A stretch of DNA of 64,000 bases from Nocardia goodfellowii (GCF_017875645.1 NZ_JAGGMR010000001.1:7378001-7442000), one strand, 5' to 3'. Positions 34,990 through 43,824 are shown, counted from the stretch's first letter. Made by a program: numbers and translations. Notes: a model not told the origin generated them from the sequence alone.

Positions 34990-35862
34990 TCATGCCCCAC
35001 CGACGACCGAGGCGGTGGATCGACGGGAGGCGTGCCATGGAATGAGGAACTGTTCGGCGATTTCGATGATCGCGAACAGGATGATGCCCAGCATGGACAT
35101 GATGATCAGGGCGGCGAACAGCATCGCGGTGTCGATGTTTCCGTTGGCTTGCAGGATCACGTAGCCGAGACCCTCGTTGGCGCCGACGAATTCGCCGACA
35201 ACGGCGCCGGTGACCGCGAGGGTGGCGGCGATCTTGAGGCCGGACATCAACTGCGGCAGCGAGGCGGGAAAACGCACTTTGACGAACGTCTTCCAATTGC
35301 TCGCGCCCATGGTGGAGGTGAGTTCGAGGATCTCGGGATCCACCGAGCGCAGCCCGGCCATACCGGAGATGACGATCGGGAAGAAGGCCATCAGCACGGC
35401 GACGAGGATCTTGGGGCTGGTGCCGAACCCGAGCCAGACGATGAACAGCGGTGCGATCGCGATTTTCGGGATGACCTGCGCGAAGAGAATGAGTGGATAC
35501 ATCGTTCGCTCGACGCCGCGGGAGTAGATCATCAGCAGGGCGACGGCCTCGCCGATCAGTGCGGCGATGATGAAGCCGACCACCGTTTCGTAGGTGGTGA
35601 CCCACGTGTTCTCGAGCAGGTACGTCGAGTTGTCCACCGTGGTGCGCCAGGTATCCCCCGGCGACGGCAGGATGTACGGCTCGACGAGCTCGAACTTCGT
35701 GACGCCCCACCAGGCGACGACGAGCGCCGCCACCAGGGCGAGCGGCCGCCACACGGTGGACCACACCGTGGCTGGGGAGGGGAGCTTCCGGCGCCGGGTG
35801 CGCACGGGGCGAGTCGCTTTCGGTGCGGAGGAACCGGCCTCGACGGACGTGACTACCGCCAT
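34990..35862 (-). CDS. ABC transporter permease (BPD_transp_1, NMT1 type)
   Basis: The 290-residue protein has six hydrophobic segments and the inner-membrane-component motif TMGASNWKTFVKVRFPASLPQLMSGLKIAATLAV, which contacts the ATPase. It is the first gene of the operon with the binding protein (43 bases later), ATPase and glycerate kinase. The ATG at 35862 begins MAVVTSVEAGSS. The promoter and a LacI-type operator lie 50 to 110 bases upstream. Confidence 0.9.
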   Translation of the reverse strand: MAVVTSVEAGSSAPKATRPVRTRRRKLPSPATVWSTVWRPLALVAALVVAWWGVTKFELVEPYILPSPGDTWRTTVDNSTYLLENTWVTTYETVVGFIIAALIGEAVALLMIYSRGVERTMYPLILFAQVIPKIAIAPLFIVWLGFGTSPKILVAVLMAFFPIVISGMAGLRSVDPEILELTSTMGASNWKTFVKVRFPASLPQLMSGLKIAATLAVTGAVVGEFVGANEGLGYVILQANGNIDTAMLFAALIIMSMLGIILFAIIEIAEQFLIPWHASRRSTASVVGGA

Positions 35863-35914
35863 CTGGAGTCCTAAAGCTAGTAGTGGAGCGGGGTTTCGAA
35901 CTACACCCGCGCAG

Positions 35915-35928
35915 GGAATGCGCTTTCC
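35915..35928 (-). promoter_or_regulatory. LacI-type operator A (transport operon)
   Basis: On the minus strand this reads GGAAAGCGCATTCC, a near-palindrome with central GCGC. It is identical to operator B at 37097. It lies 13 bases downstream of the -10 and 52 bases before the permease start, in the same orientation relative to its gene as operator B. Confidence 0.75.
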
Positions 35929-35941
35929 GAAGCTGTCACCG

Positions 35942-35971
35942 AGGCTAGTGTGACCGGACCCACAGTGTCAA
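35942..35971 (-). promoter_or_regulatory. Promoter of the ABC transporter-glycerate kinase operon
   Basis: On the minus strand, a perfect TTGACA (35971-35966) is followed after 18 bases by TAGCCT (35947-35942). Transcription should start near 35935, directly upstream of operator A, so bound LacI would block elongation or open-complex formation. Confidence 0.6.
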
Positions 35972-35991
35972 GGGTCTCGAATTGCCGCAGC

Positions 35992-37032
35992 TCAGCCGCA
36001 GCGCAAAGCGCTGCTGTCGCGCAGGATCACGCGGCCGGGCACGAATTCGTGGGCATGCGCGTCGGTGGCCGAGTCGTCCAGCGCGAGCCGCACGGCGCGC
36101 TCGCCGATCTCGACCAGCGGCAGCGCCACCGTGGAAAGCCCAGGCACATGGTCACGCAGGGTCGGGATATCGTCGAATCCCGCGACGCAGACGTCATCGG
36201 GGACCACCAGGCCCAGCTCACGCCAGGCCGCGATCGCACCGATCGCCATCACGTCGGTCACCGCGAACACGCAGGGCGCGACATTACCGACCTGCCCCGG
36301 ATGCAGGTCCAACGCGGCGGCCAGGCGGCGAGCGGCGCTGAAACCCCCGTCCCGGGAGAAGTCGCCCGCGATCTCCACCAGCGGGGTCACGCCTCGGGTA
36401 GCGAGAGCTTCGACGAAGCCGTTGCGCCGGTCGACGGCGGTTCGGATGTTGCCCGGCCCGCCGATGACGGCGAAATCGCGATGCCCGTGCTCGAGCAGGG
36501 CATACGCCAATTGCGCTGCCGCGGAGTGGTTTTCCGGCTCGACGGCGGCACCGAAGGACAGCGGCTGACCGATCACGACCACCTTGCCGCTGTTGTCAAG
36601 ATACCGCGCGCATTCCTGCTCGAGGTCGCGGTCGAGATCCCCGCTCTGGCGTGAACCCGCGAGGATGATCGCGTCGGCGCGGTGCGAGATGAAGGTGCTC
36701 ACCGATTCGCGTTCGATATCGAAATCACGTTCCGTACTGGCCAGCAGGACGATCTTGCCCGCCCGGCGCGCGGCCGTCTGGACGCCCTGCACGATCGAGG
36801 AGAAGTAGGGATCGGCGATATCGTGCACGACAAGGCCGATGAGTCCGGTCGAAGACCTCGCCAGGGCCTGGGCCTGGGCGTTCGGCACATAGCCCAATTC
36901 GGCGGCGGCGGCGCGTACTCGGTCGGCGACGCCTTCGCCGGGTACCCGCGACGATCCGTTGAGCACGCGTGACGCGGTCGCCTGGGAGACCCCTGCCCGG
37001 ATCGCGACGTCTTGCAATCTCACAGCCGCCAT
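35992..37032 (-). CDS. LacI-family repressor of the catabolic island
   Basis: The 346-residue protein has the LacI helix-turn-helix (VRLQDVAIRAGVSQATASRV, then LNGSSRVPG with the hinge) and a periplasmic-binding-like effector domain (IGLVVHDIADPYFSSIVQGV, VFAVTDVMAIGA, CVAGFDDIPTLRDHVPGLST). The ATG at 37032 starts MAAVRLQDVA; upstream extension is unsupported. It sits between the transport operon and the catabolic operon, both of which have the same 14-bp operator. It probably derepresses both when the imported substrate or an intermediate binds. Confidence 0.93.
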   Translation of the reverse strand: MAAVRLQDVAIRAGVSQATASRVLNGSSRVPGEGVADRVRAAAAELGYVPNAQAQALARSSTGLIGLVVHDIADPYFSSIVQGVQTAARRAGKIVLLASTERDFDIERESVSTFISHRADAIILAGSRQSGDLDRDLEQECARYLDNSGKVVVIGQPLSFGAAVEPENHSAAAQLAYALLEHGHRDFAVIGGPGNIRTAVDRRNGFVEALATRGVTPLVEIAGDFSRDGGFSAARRLAAALDLHPGQVGNVAPCVFAVTDVMAIGAIAAWRELGLVVPDDVCVAGFDDIPTLRDHVPGLSTVALPLVEIGERAVRLALDDSATDAHAHEFVPGRVILRDSSALRCG

Positions 37033-37067
37033 GGCTTCGTGCCTCGTTCTCTCGGTACTCGTGGGGG

Positions 37068-37096
37068 TTGACCGAACTTCGGGACTAGCATAGCTT
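37068..37096 (+). promoter_or_regulatory. Promoter of the Gfo/Idh-DUF993-isomerase operon
   Basis: TTGACC (37068-37073) and TAGCTT (37091-37096) are 17 bases apart. Operator B begins at the next base, so it covers the transcription start. The promoter also overlaps the leader of the divergent LacI gene. Confidence 0.6.
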
Positions 37097-37110
37097 GGAA
37101 AGCGCATTCC
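37097..37110 (+). promoter_or_regulatory. LacI-type operator B (catabolic operon)
   Basis: GGAAAGCGCATTCC, the same 14 bases as operator A. It abuts the -10 box and lies 98 bases before the oxidoreductase ATG. Its position next to the lacI-type gene would also allow autoregulation. Confidence 0.75.
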
Positions 37111-37208
37111 GACGCTGACTTGTCCACTCGCCGCGTGCGGGTCTGTCCGCACCGTCCACGACCCATTCTGCGGTCGTCGGTCACGCACATCAGAAGAGGC
37201 ACAAACCA

Positions 37209-38375
37209 ATGCCCGATTCCACCACTCCCCCGCGCACGCTCCGCATCGCCATGAACGGCGTCACCGGCCGCATGGGCTACCGCCAGCACCTGATGCGATC
37301 GATCCTCCCGATCCGCGCCGCCGGCGGGCTGCTGCTCCCGGACGGCACCCGCGTTCAGGTGGAGCCGATCCTGGTCGGCCGCAATGCCGCCAAGCTCGCC
37401 GAACTCGCCGAGCAGCACGACATCGCCGAATGGAGCACCGACGCCGCCGCCGTCATCGCCGATCCGTCCATCGATATCTACTTCGACGCCCAGGTCACCT
37501 CGCGCCGCGCCGAGGCACTCGCCGCGGCGATGAAGGCGGGCAAGCACGTCTTCACCGAGAAGCCGACCGCCGAAACACTCACGGAGGCTGTGGAACTCGC
37601 CCGGGTCGCGGCGAACGCCGGCGTCACCGCGGGCGTCGTGCACGACAAGCTCTACCTGCCCGGCCTGGTGAAACTGCGCAGACTCGTCGACGAAGGCTTC
37701 TTCGGCCGAATCCTCTCGCTGCGTGGCGAATTCGGCTACTGGGTGTTCGAAGGTGACGGTCAACCCGCCCAGCGGCCCAGCTGGAACTATCGCGCCGAAG
37801 ACGGCGGCGGCATCGTCGTCGACATGTTCTGTCACTGGAACTATGTCCTCGAGGGTTTGCTCGGCAAGGTCGAGGCGGTCACCGCGAAGGCGACTACCCA
37901 CATTCCCACTCGATGGGACGAACAGGGTAAGCCCTATCCGGCCACCGCCGACGACGCCGCCTACGGGATCTTCGAAATGGCCAACGGTGTTGTAGCTCAA
38001 ATCAACTCATCCTGGGCAGTGCGCGTGTATCGAGACGAGCTGGTCGAATTCCAGATCGACGGAACGCACGGCTCCGCCGTCGCGGGTCTGCGCAAGTGCG
38101 TCGCGCAGCACCGCTCACACACGCCCAAACCGGTCTGGAACCCGGACCTCCCGGTCACCGAGCCGTTCCGGGAGCAATGGCTGGAGGTGCCCGCGAACGC
38201 GGAGCTGGACAACGGCTTCAAGTTGCAGTGGGAGGAGTTCCTCGCCGACGTGGTACACGAACGGCCGCACCGCTACGGACTGCTCTCGGCCGCACGCGGT
38301 GTTCAACTGGCCGAGCTCGGACTGCGCAGCTCCGCCGAAGGCCGTCGGATCGAGATCCCGGAGGTCACGCTGTGA
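37209..38375 (+). CDS. Gfo/Idh/MocA family oxidoreductase
   Basis: The 388-residue protein has an N-terminal Rossmann domain (RIAMNGVTGRMGYRQH) and the hallmark EKPTAET near residue 118, then a C-terminal GFO_IDH domain with GGGIVVDMFCHWNYVLEGL and the catalytic-region DMxxH-like His. It would oxidise or reduce a sugar or polyol with NAD(P). It begins the LacI-controlled operon and overlaps the next gene by 4 bases. The Rossmann loop reads GVTGRMG rather than the usual GxGxxG, as in a subgroup linked to DUF993 genes. Confidence 0.9.
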   Translation: MPDSTTPPRTLRIAMNGVTGRMGYRQHLMRSILPIRAAGGLLLPDGTRVQVEPILVGRNAAKLAELAEQHDIAEWSTDAAAVIADPSIDIYFDAQVTSRRAEALAAAMKAGKHVFTEKPTAETLTEAVELARVAANAGVTAGVVHDKLYLPGLVKLRRLVDEGFFGRILSLRGEFGYWVFEGDGQPAQRPSWNYRAEDGGGIVVDMFCHWNYVLEGLLGKVEAVTAKATTHIPTRWDEQGKPYPATADDAAYGIFEMANGVVAQINSSWAVRVYRDELVEFQIDGTHGSAVAGLRKCVAQHRSHTPKPVWNPDLPVTEPFREQWLEVPANAELDNGFKLQWEEFLADVVHERPHRYGLLSAARGVQLAELGLRSSAEGRRIEIPEVTL

Positions 38376-39562
38376 CCGCGACATCCACGAGTCTGTCGGT
38401 GGTGCTACCGGTCGACGGCCGGCTCGAACCGTATGTCCTCGGTGCGCCGGGAGTGTGGACCCGGCCGAGGCAGCCGATCACCTCGCGCGTGGCTTTCGCT
38501 GCGGCACACGTGATTCCGCGTACGACAGCGGACAACACACCCGGCGCGCCCGCCGCGATCGACTGGGACGCGACGCTGGCCTACCGGCACGAATTGTGGT
38601 CCTACGGGCTCGGGGTGGCCGATGCCATGGACACCGCGCAGCGCGGCATGGGCCTGGACTGGCGAGCGACAGCGGAATTGATCCGCCGGTCGGGCAGCGA
38701 AGCGGCGTCGGTAGGTGGCCGGCTCGCCTGCGGTGCGGGAACCGATCAACTCGACCTCGCCGAACTCCCCTCCGGGACGGCCGGGCTCGCCAGGATCGTC
38801 GATGCCTATCGCGAGCAGATCGACGTGGTGACGGAGGCCGGTGCGCAGGTGATCCTGATGGCCTCGCGGGCACTGGTGCAGGTCGCGCGATCGGCCGCCG
38901 ATTACCGGTATGTCTACGAGACACTGCTGGCCGGTGTGGATCGGCCGGTGATTCTGCACTGGCTCGGCACCATGTTCGATCCCGCGCTGCACGGGTATTG
39001 GGGCAGTGCCGACATCGATACCGCCACCGCGACGTTCCGCGCGCTCATCGAGGACAACAGGTCGAAGGTCGACGGGGTCAAGGTCTCGCTACTGGACGCG
39101 GCGCACGAGATCGCCCTGCGGCGTGCGCTGCCCGACGGGGTACGGCTGTACACCGGTGACGACTTCAACTATCCCGAGCTGATTATCGGTGACGCACAAG
39201 GGCATTCGGATGCGCTGCTCGGCATCTTCGCCGCCATCTATCCCGCCGCGTCCACCGCGTTACAGGCACTCGACAATGGCGATGCGGCACGAGCGTCCGA
39301 GATCCTCAGCGCCACACAGGAACTCGGGCGTCATATCTTCGCCGCACCTACGTACTACTACAAGACGGGTATCGCCTTCTTGGCATGGCTCAACGGTAGG
39401 CAGCCCGGCTTCGCGATGGTGGCGGGGCTGGCCACGGGTCGATCCGTACCGCATCTGGCCGAATTGTTCCGCCTGGCGGACAAGGCCGGACTGCTGTCGG
39501 ACCCGGAACTCGCCGCGCACCGCATGCGGGTCTACCTCGAACTGAACGGAGTGCGCTCATGA
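38372..39562 (+). CDS. DUF993 protein (dihydrodipicolinate-synthase-like aldolase fold)
   Basis: The 396-residue protein starts at a GTG inside the upstream stop (GTGA). It matches the DUF993 (PF06187) family: AAHVIPRTTADNTPG, WDATLAYRHELWSYGLGVADAMDTAQRGMGLDW, and a barrel with VKVSLLD and YTGDDFNYPELI. The lysine in VKVSLLD is placed like the Schiff-base lysine of DHDPS-type aldolases, which suggests retro-aldol or dehydratase chemistry. It overlaps the isomerase gene by 4 bases. No reaction is established for the family that I can cite. Confidence 0.85.
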   Translation: MTATSTSLSVVLPVDGRLEPYVLGAPGVWTRPRQPITSRVAFAAAHVIPRTTADNTPGAPAAIDWDATLAYRHELWSYGLGVADAMDTAQRGMGLDWRATAELIRRSGSEAASVGGRLACGAGTDQLDLAELPSGTAGLARIVDAYREQIDVVTEAGAQVILMASRALVQVARSAADYRYVYETLLAGVDRPVILHWLGTMFDPALHGYWGSADIDTATATFRALIEDNRSKVDGVKVSLLDAAHEIALRRALPDGVRLYTGDDFNYPELIIGDAQGHSDALLGIFAAIYPAASTALQALDNGDAARASEILSATQELGRHIFAAPTYYYKTGIAFLAWLNGRQPGFAMVAGLATGRSVPHLAELFRLADKAGLLSDPELAAHRMRVYLELNGVRS

Positions 39563-40428
39563 CATCGGTTGCGGCACAGCACCTGCCCTACGACCTGGCT
39601 GATCCCTACCGGTCGCTGTCGCTGAATACCGCGACAACGAAGCGGTGGACGCTCACCGAGGCGGTGGACGGCGCCGCCCGCGCGGGGCTCGGCGCGGTCG
39701 GACTGTGGCGTGATCGAGTCGACGAGATCGGGGCCGCCGCCGCGGCGAAGATCGTCGCCGACGCGGGATTGCGGGTCTCCAGTCTGTGCCGCGGCGGCTT
39801 TCTGACCGAGCCGGGCGACGGACAGGCGGCACTCGACGACAATCGCCGTGCCATCGATGACGCCGCCACCCTGGCCACCCGGGAACTCGTCATGGTGATG
39901 GGCGGCATTCCGGACCGCGACCTCGCCGGCGCACGGGCGCGCGTCGAAGAGCGGCTCGCACTACTGGCCCCCTACGCCGCCGAACGCGGCGTCCGCCTCG
40001 CGCTGGAACCGCTGCACCCGATGTTCTGCGCCGACCGCGCGGTGATATCGACACTGGCACAAGCGTTGTCGATGGCCCAGCCGTATCCCGCCGACACCGT
40101 GGGTGTCGTAGTCGACACCTTCCATCTCTGGTGGGACCCGAGCCTGGAGGAACAGATCGCCCACGCCGGTGCGTCCGGACGAATCAGCTCCTATCAAGTG
40201 TGTGACTGGCTGAACCCGATGACCGCCGACCCACTGCTGTCCCGAGGCATGATGGGCGACGGCGTCATCGACTTCACCACCATCGGCAGATGGGTCCGCA
40301 CCGCCGGCTACCGCGGCGACGTCGAGGTCGAAATCTTCAACGCCACTATATGGTCCAGCGACGGCCACGAAGTCATCGAGACAATGAAACAGCGCTACCG
40401 CGACCTGGTCCTACCGTCCCTGATCTGA
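39559..40428 (+). CDS. Sugar phosphate isomerase/epimerase (AP endonuclease 2-like TIM barrel)
   Basis: The 289-residue protein has the xylose-isomerase-like barrel with metal-ligand regions LALEPLHP (Glu), VVVDTFHLWWDP (Asp, His), YQVCDWLNP (Asp) and VEVEIFNATIWS (Glu). It would isomerise, epimerise or beta-eliminate a keto-sugar. It is the last gene of the LacI-controlled operon (ATGA overlap). Paired with a Gfo/Idh oxidoreductase it fits a 3-keto-sugar route, which is inference. Confidence 0.88.
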   Translation: MTSVAAQHLPYDLADPYRSLSLNTATTKRWTLTEAVDGAARAGLGAVGLWRDRVDEIGAAAAAKIVADAGLRVSSLCRGGFLTEPGDGQAALDDNRRAIDDAATLATRELVMVMGGIPDRDLAGARARVEERLALLAPYAAERGVRLALEPLHPMFCADRAVISTLAQALSMAQPYPADTVGVVVDTFHLWWDPSLEEQIAHAGASGRISSYQVCDWLNPMTADPLLSRGMMGDGVIDFTTIGRWVRTAGYRGDVEVEIFNATIWSSDGHEVIETMKQRYRDLVLPSLI

Positions 40429-40455
40429 CCGAACCGCACACACAACCGATTCGGG

Positions 40456-41334
40456 TCATCCGCGCTTCCGCGACGTCAGCTTCGGTTCCACGTAGCTGAA
40501 TGGCTTGAACAGGTGCTTCAGGGTGCCGTTTTCGAAGGGGGTGGGGTGGTCGAGGATGGAGTGGCGGAAATCGTGGTCGTGGAAGAGGGCTTCGGTGAGG
40601 TCGTCGAGGTTGTAGTCGAATTCGGACTTCGGGAGGTCGTTGATCGAGGGGGAGGTGAAGGCTTCGAAGCCGGCTCGTTCTTCTTCGATTTGTTCGGTGG
40701 CGCGTTCGAGCATGATCCAGAGGGCGATTTCCTCACCGGTGCAACGGGGTTCGGGCCAGGTGCCGGAGTCGAGGCATTCGAGGAGGTGGTCGAAGCAGGC
40801 GGCGAATTGTTTGAGGAAAGGGGTTTTCTGGCGTTGCAAGGCGGTCGGTAGTTCGTGGCGGAAGACTTCGGCGTCACCGGCGATGAGGGCGTTGAGTTCT
40901 TCGACATAGATTTCGCCGTGGTAGCGCAGGGTTTCGGCGGTGCGGGGGGTGATGATGTGGTCGTCGTCGCGGTCGGGAATGAGGGGGAAGCGCATGACGC
41001 CGCAGATGGAGGGGCGGGACAGGGCGTCGAGGTATTCGCCGTGCGCGGCGTCGGCGGCGACCTCGGCTTCGATTTTGCGAGCGATGCGCTCCACTTGGGC
41101 GCGGACGGGGCGGGGGGCGCCTTCGAGGGCTTCGGCGACGAACTCCGGCGCCAGCTCGGCCCCGGAGAGGAGTTCGTTGAGGGCGTCGGCGAGGCGGACG
41201 GCGGAGGCGCGGTCGTCGAAGGTGGCGACGGCTTTCAATTCATCCCAGCCCTGGTCCTGGTAGATCGCGAAGACGCGATGCATGGAGGGCGTCGACTGCG
41301 GTAGGAAAAGCTTGTAGGGCAGATTGGAACTCAT
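40456..41334 (-). CDS. Unrecognised acidic protein (292 aa)
   Basis: The protein is rich in Asp, Glu and Phe and has no recognised motif, signal peptide or membrane segment. It contains DDRDSA-like and IDHDDFRHSILDH-like stretches and ends SYVEPKLTSRKRG. I chose the ATG at 41334; an ATG at 41373 is also open, but a TAGGGT -10-like box one base before it would start transcription inside that codon, which favours the shorter form. It is convergent with the isomerase gene. The protein may be a conserved hypothetical of nocardiae. Confidence 0.6.
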   Translation of the reverse strand: MSSNLPYKLFLPQSTPSMHRVFAIYQDQGWDELKAVATFDDRASAVRLADALNELLSGAELAPEFVAEALEGAPRPVRAQVERIARKIEAEVAADAAHGEYLDALSRPSICGVMRFPLIPDRDDDHIITPRTAETLRYHGEIYVEELNALIAGDAEVFRHELPTALQRQKTPFLKQFAACFDHLLECLDSGTWPEPRCTGEEIALWIMLERATEQIEEERAGFEAFTSPSINDLPKSEFDYNLDDLTEALFHDHDFRHSILDHPTPFENGTLKHLFKPFSYVEPKLTSRKRG

Positions 41335-41405
41335 AGCACGCGGGTCATTCTGTGTGGGTAGATCTTGGGGCATGACCCTACGGGCTCGCGGCGGAATGTG
41401 TGCGA

Positions 41406-42641
41406 CTAGATCGACTCGGCGTACAGGCCGGCCAGCTCGCGCCGCACCGCGTCGGGCAGCCGGTCCGCCGCCGCACCACCACCGAGCACGCCGATCGTCA
41501 AGCGCCCTCGGAAGGTATAGAGCAGGAAGGTGACGGCGGCCGACGCGCCCGCCGACGGTTTGGGGTGTGCTGAGAGATAGACGATTTCGTAGTCGGCGAG
41601 GGTGAGCTCGGGCGGGGTGCGGAAGGCCGGGACCCGGCCGGTGTTGGTGACGGCGATGTGTCCGGCCAGCGAGTGGATCCTGCTGGGGCCGTAGTAATCC
41701 GGGAAGTGCAGAACTGACTGCTGAACGATGCCTTCGGCGAGATCGTGGTGCAGCCGCGACGAGATCTGGTGTGCCAGTACGGAAATATCGGCGGTCAGGT
41801 CGACTTCGGCGGCGAAGGACGCGAGCCCGGCCATATTGGTGCCCGCGGCGCGCGGCACCGGCGGATCGAAGCGGGTGCGCAGGTCCACCGGGTACAGGCA
41901 GCCAACGGAAGCTGTTTCTACCGAAGCGGTTTCGGTGACATAGGCGCGCAACAGCGCGGCGGTGACGAGTCCGTTGACGGTCAATCCGTCCCGGTGACCG
42001 CGTTCGACGATGCGGGCGGTCGCGACCGGTTCCAGCACCGCGCGCAGCGGCCGGGCCAGCGCGGGCGGCGCGGGAGTCGCTGGATCGGCGGGGGTGATCC
42101 GTGCTTCGGGCGGAAGCGGACGAGTCACGTCCTCGAATCCGGACACCGTGCCGCGGGTGATCCCCCGGTCCGCCGCATACTCCTCCAGTGATCGCGGAAG
42201 GCCTTGCGGCACAACGGTTTCAGGTTCCAGTCGATCGGTGTAGAAGCTCCACAGTCGTGACACCAGTTCCACGCAGTGGCCCGCATCCGCGACACTGTGG
42301 TGCGCGAACAGGGTGACCCGAGCGGCCGAAGCCCCGATAACCACGTCCAAATACGCGAGCTGCACACCGGGATCCACCGGATGGACCGGAAGCCGCACCT
42401 GATCGATGTCACCGTCACGCACCCAGGCGCCGACCGTGGCCGCGCCCGGCCGGAGCAGATAGCCGATCCCCTCGGCGTCCACACCGATCCGGCAAGTCAG
42501 CACGGGATGGGCGCGTTGCAGCGTCGAGAAGGCGGTGCGCAGCGCGGCGATATCGAGTGCCCCATCGACCCGCACCGACCGCCCGGTGTAGGTCCCATGC
42601 CGTACGAACCGCTGTTCCGATGGCGCCAGCACCCGCACCAC
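41406..42641 (-). CDS. PapA5-like acyltransferase (condensation-domain family)
   Basis: The 411-residue protein has the acyltransferase motif HHxxxD as HHSVADAGH (near residue 160), and later CLYPVDLRTRFDPP and TNTGRVPAFRTP, like phthiocerol dimycocerosyl transferase PapA5 and related condensation-domain enzymes. It would transfer an acyl group to an alcohol. I chose the GTG at 42641 for the GAGGG site 4 bases upstream and the family's usual length of about 420; the longer frame has no support. It is divergent from tenA by 83 bases. Lipid product unknown. Confidence 0.78.
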   Translation of the reverse strand: MVRVLAPSEQRFVRHGTYTGRSVRVDGALDIAALRTAFSTLQRAHPVLTCRIGVDAEGIGYLLRPGAATVGAWVRDGDIDQVRLPVHPVDPGVQLAYLDVVIGASAARVTLFAHHSVADAGHCVELVSRLWSFYTDRLEPETVVPQGLPRSLEEYAADRGITRGTVSGFEDVTRPLPPEARITPADPATPAPPALARPLRAVLEPVATARIVERGHRDGLTVNGLVTAALLRAYVTETASVETASVGCLYPVDLRTRFDPPVPRAAGTNMAGLASFAAEVDLTADISVLAHQISSRLHHDLAEGIVQQSVLHFPDYYGPSRIHSLAGHIAVTNTGRVPAFRTPPELTLADYEIVYLSAHPKPSAGASAAVTFLLYTFRGRLTIGVLGGGAAADRLPDAVRRELAGLYAESI

Positions 42642-42724
42642 ATCGCCCTCATCGCGCCACACAACGCACAGCGTGAGGCAACGCCGCCCGCAAAGCAATT
42701 CGGCGAATAAGAGAGACTTCTCGC

Positions 42725-43333
42725 ATGAGTCTCGCAGCACATCTGGAGCAGCTCGGCCGCCCCTCGGTCGAGCAGCAACTGGCGCACCCCACCGTGGCCG
42801 GCATCGCGAAGGGTGATCTCGACGAGCCGGTTTTCCGCTCCTGGCTGGAGCAGGATTACCTGTTCCTGCTCGACTACGTGCGTGTCTTCTCCCGCCTCGC
42901 CTGGCAGGCTCCCGCCGCACACCTGGGCGACCTGGTCGACCTCGCGCACGCCACCTTCCACGACGAACTCACGCTGCACCGTGCGCTGGCCGCGGAGTTC
43001 GGGGCGGATCTCGAGGGCGCGGTCAAGGGCGAACCGTGCGTGAATTACACGGCCTTCCTGCTGGAGTCGGCCGCAACCTATGCAGACGGCTTGGCGGCGC
43101 TCTACCCGTGCATGTGGGGTTACTCGACGCTCGGCACGATCCTGGCCGAGAATCCGCCCGCCGATCCCCGCTACCGGCGCTGGGTCGACACCTACGCCGA
43201 CCCGGGTTTCGCCACGCTCACCGCCCGCTGCGCCGAGATGCTCGACGAGTCGAGCGTCGACCCCGCCCGCGCGGAACGGCTGTTCCTCGAAGGCATGCGG
43301 CACGAGGTCTTGTTCTGGGACGTGCCGCGCTGA
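42725..43333 (+). CDS. tenA: TenA-family aminopyrimidine aminohydrolase
   Basis: The 202-residue helical-bundle protein has the TenA pattern: EQDYLFLLDYVRVFSRLAWQAP, HDELTLH, the active-site cysteine in YPCMWGYSTLG, and a late Glu in FLEGMRHEVLFWD. TenA salvages the thiamine pyrimidine by deaminating aminopyrimidine (TenA_C) or cleaves thiamine. The Cys is present, which fits the TenA_C subgroup. There are no other thiamine genes beside it. Its ATG at 42725 follows GAATAAGAGAGA. Confidence 0.88.
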   Translation: MSLAAHLEQLGRPSVEQQLAHPTVAGIAKGDLDEPVFRSWLEQDYLFLLDYVRVFSRLAWQAPAAHLGDLVDLAHATFHDELTLHRALAAEFGADLEGAVKGEPCVNYTAFLLESAATYADGLAALYPCMWGYSTLGTILAENPPADPRYRRWVDTYADPGFATLTARCAEMLDESSVDPARAERLFLEGMRHEVLFWDVPR

Positions 43334-43415
43334 CACCACAGCCCGGTGCACCGCGACAGCTACGGCGCGGCCGAAACGCACTGCCACTGAACCGGATCCA
43401 GCCTAAGCTGACGAC

Positions 43416-43820
43416 GTGGGCAAGGAAGAGCTGCGCGCATCCGATGCGGACCGCCAGCAGATCGCCGATCAGTTACGCAACGCGATGGATCACGGCCGAT
43501 TGTCGTTGCACGAGTACGACGACCGGCTGCAACAGGCCTATGCGGCGAAAACCTATGGGGAACTGACGCCGCTGGTGTCCGACCTGCCCGCGGAGCGCGG
43601 CAAGCCGGGCCGGCCCGATACCGGGCGGCGGGTACCGCAGTGGGTCGTCATCATGTGGATTCCGTGGGCGGCGGTCAACCTGCTGATGGTGGTGATCTGG
43701 GCGGCCACCGGCGCCGGCTATTTCTGGCCGTTCTGGGTGGCGGTGCCCTGGGGCATCGCGCTGATGATTCCGACGGGGATCGGGATCATCACCGAGACGC
43801 CGCCCAAGAAACACCCATAA
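43416..43820 (+). CDS. DUF1707 / two-TM membrane protein
   Basis: The 134-residue protein begins VGKEELRASDADRQQIADQL and has the DUF1707 domain (LRNAMDHGRLSLHEYDDRLQ, YAAKTYGELTPLVSDLP), followed by two transmembrane segments (about 78-98 and 102-122). The family is common in actinomycetes and its role is unknown. A bidirectional terminator follows. Confidence 0.85.
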   Translation: MGKEELRASDADRQQIADQLRNAMDHGRLSLHEYDDRLQQAYAAKTYGELTPLVSDLPAERGKPGRPDTGRRVPQWVVIMWIPWAAVNLLMVVIWAATGAGYFWPFWVAVPWGIALMIPTGIGIITETPPKKHP

Positions 43821-43824
43821 CGCG

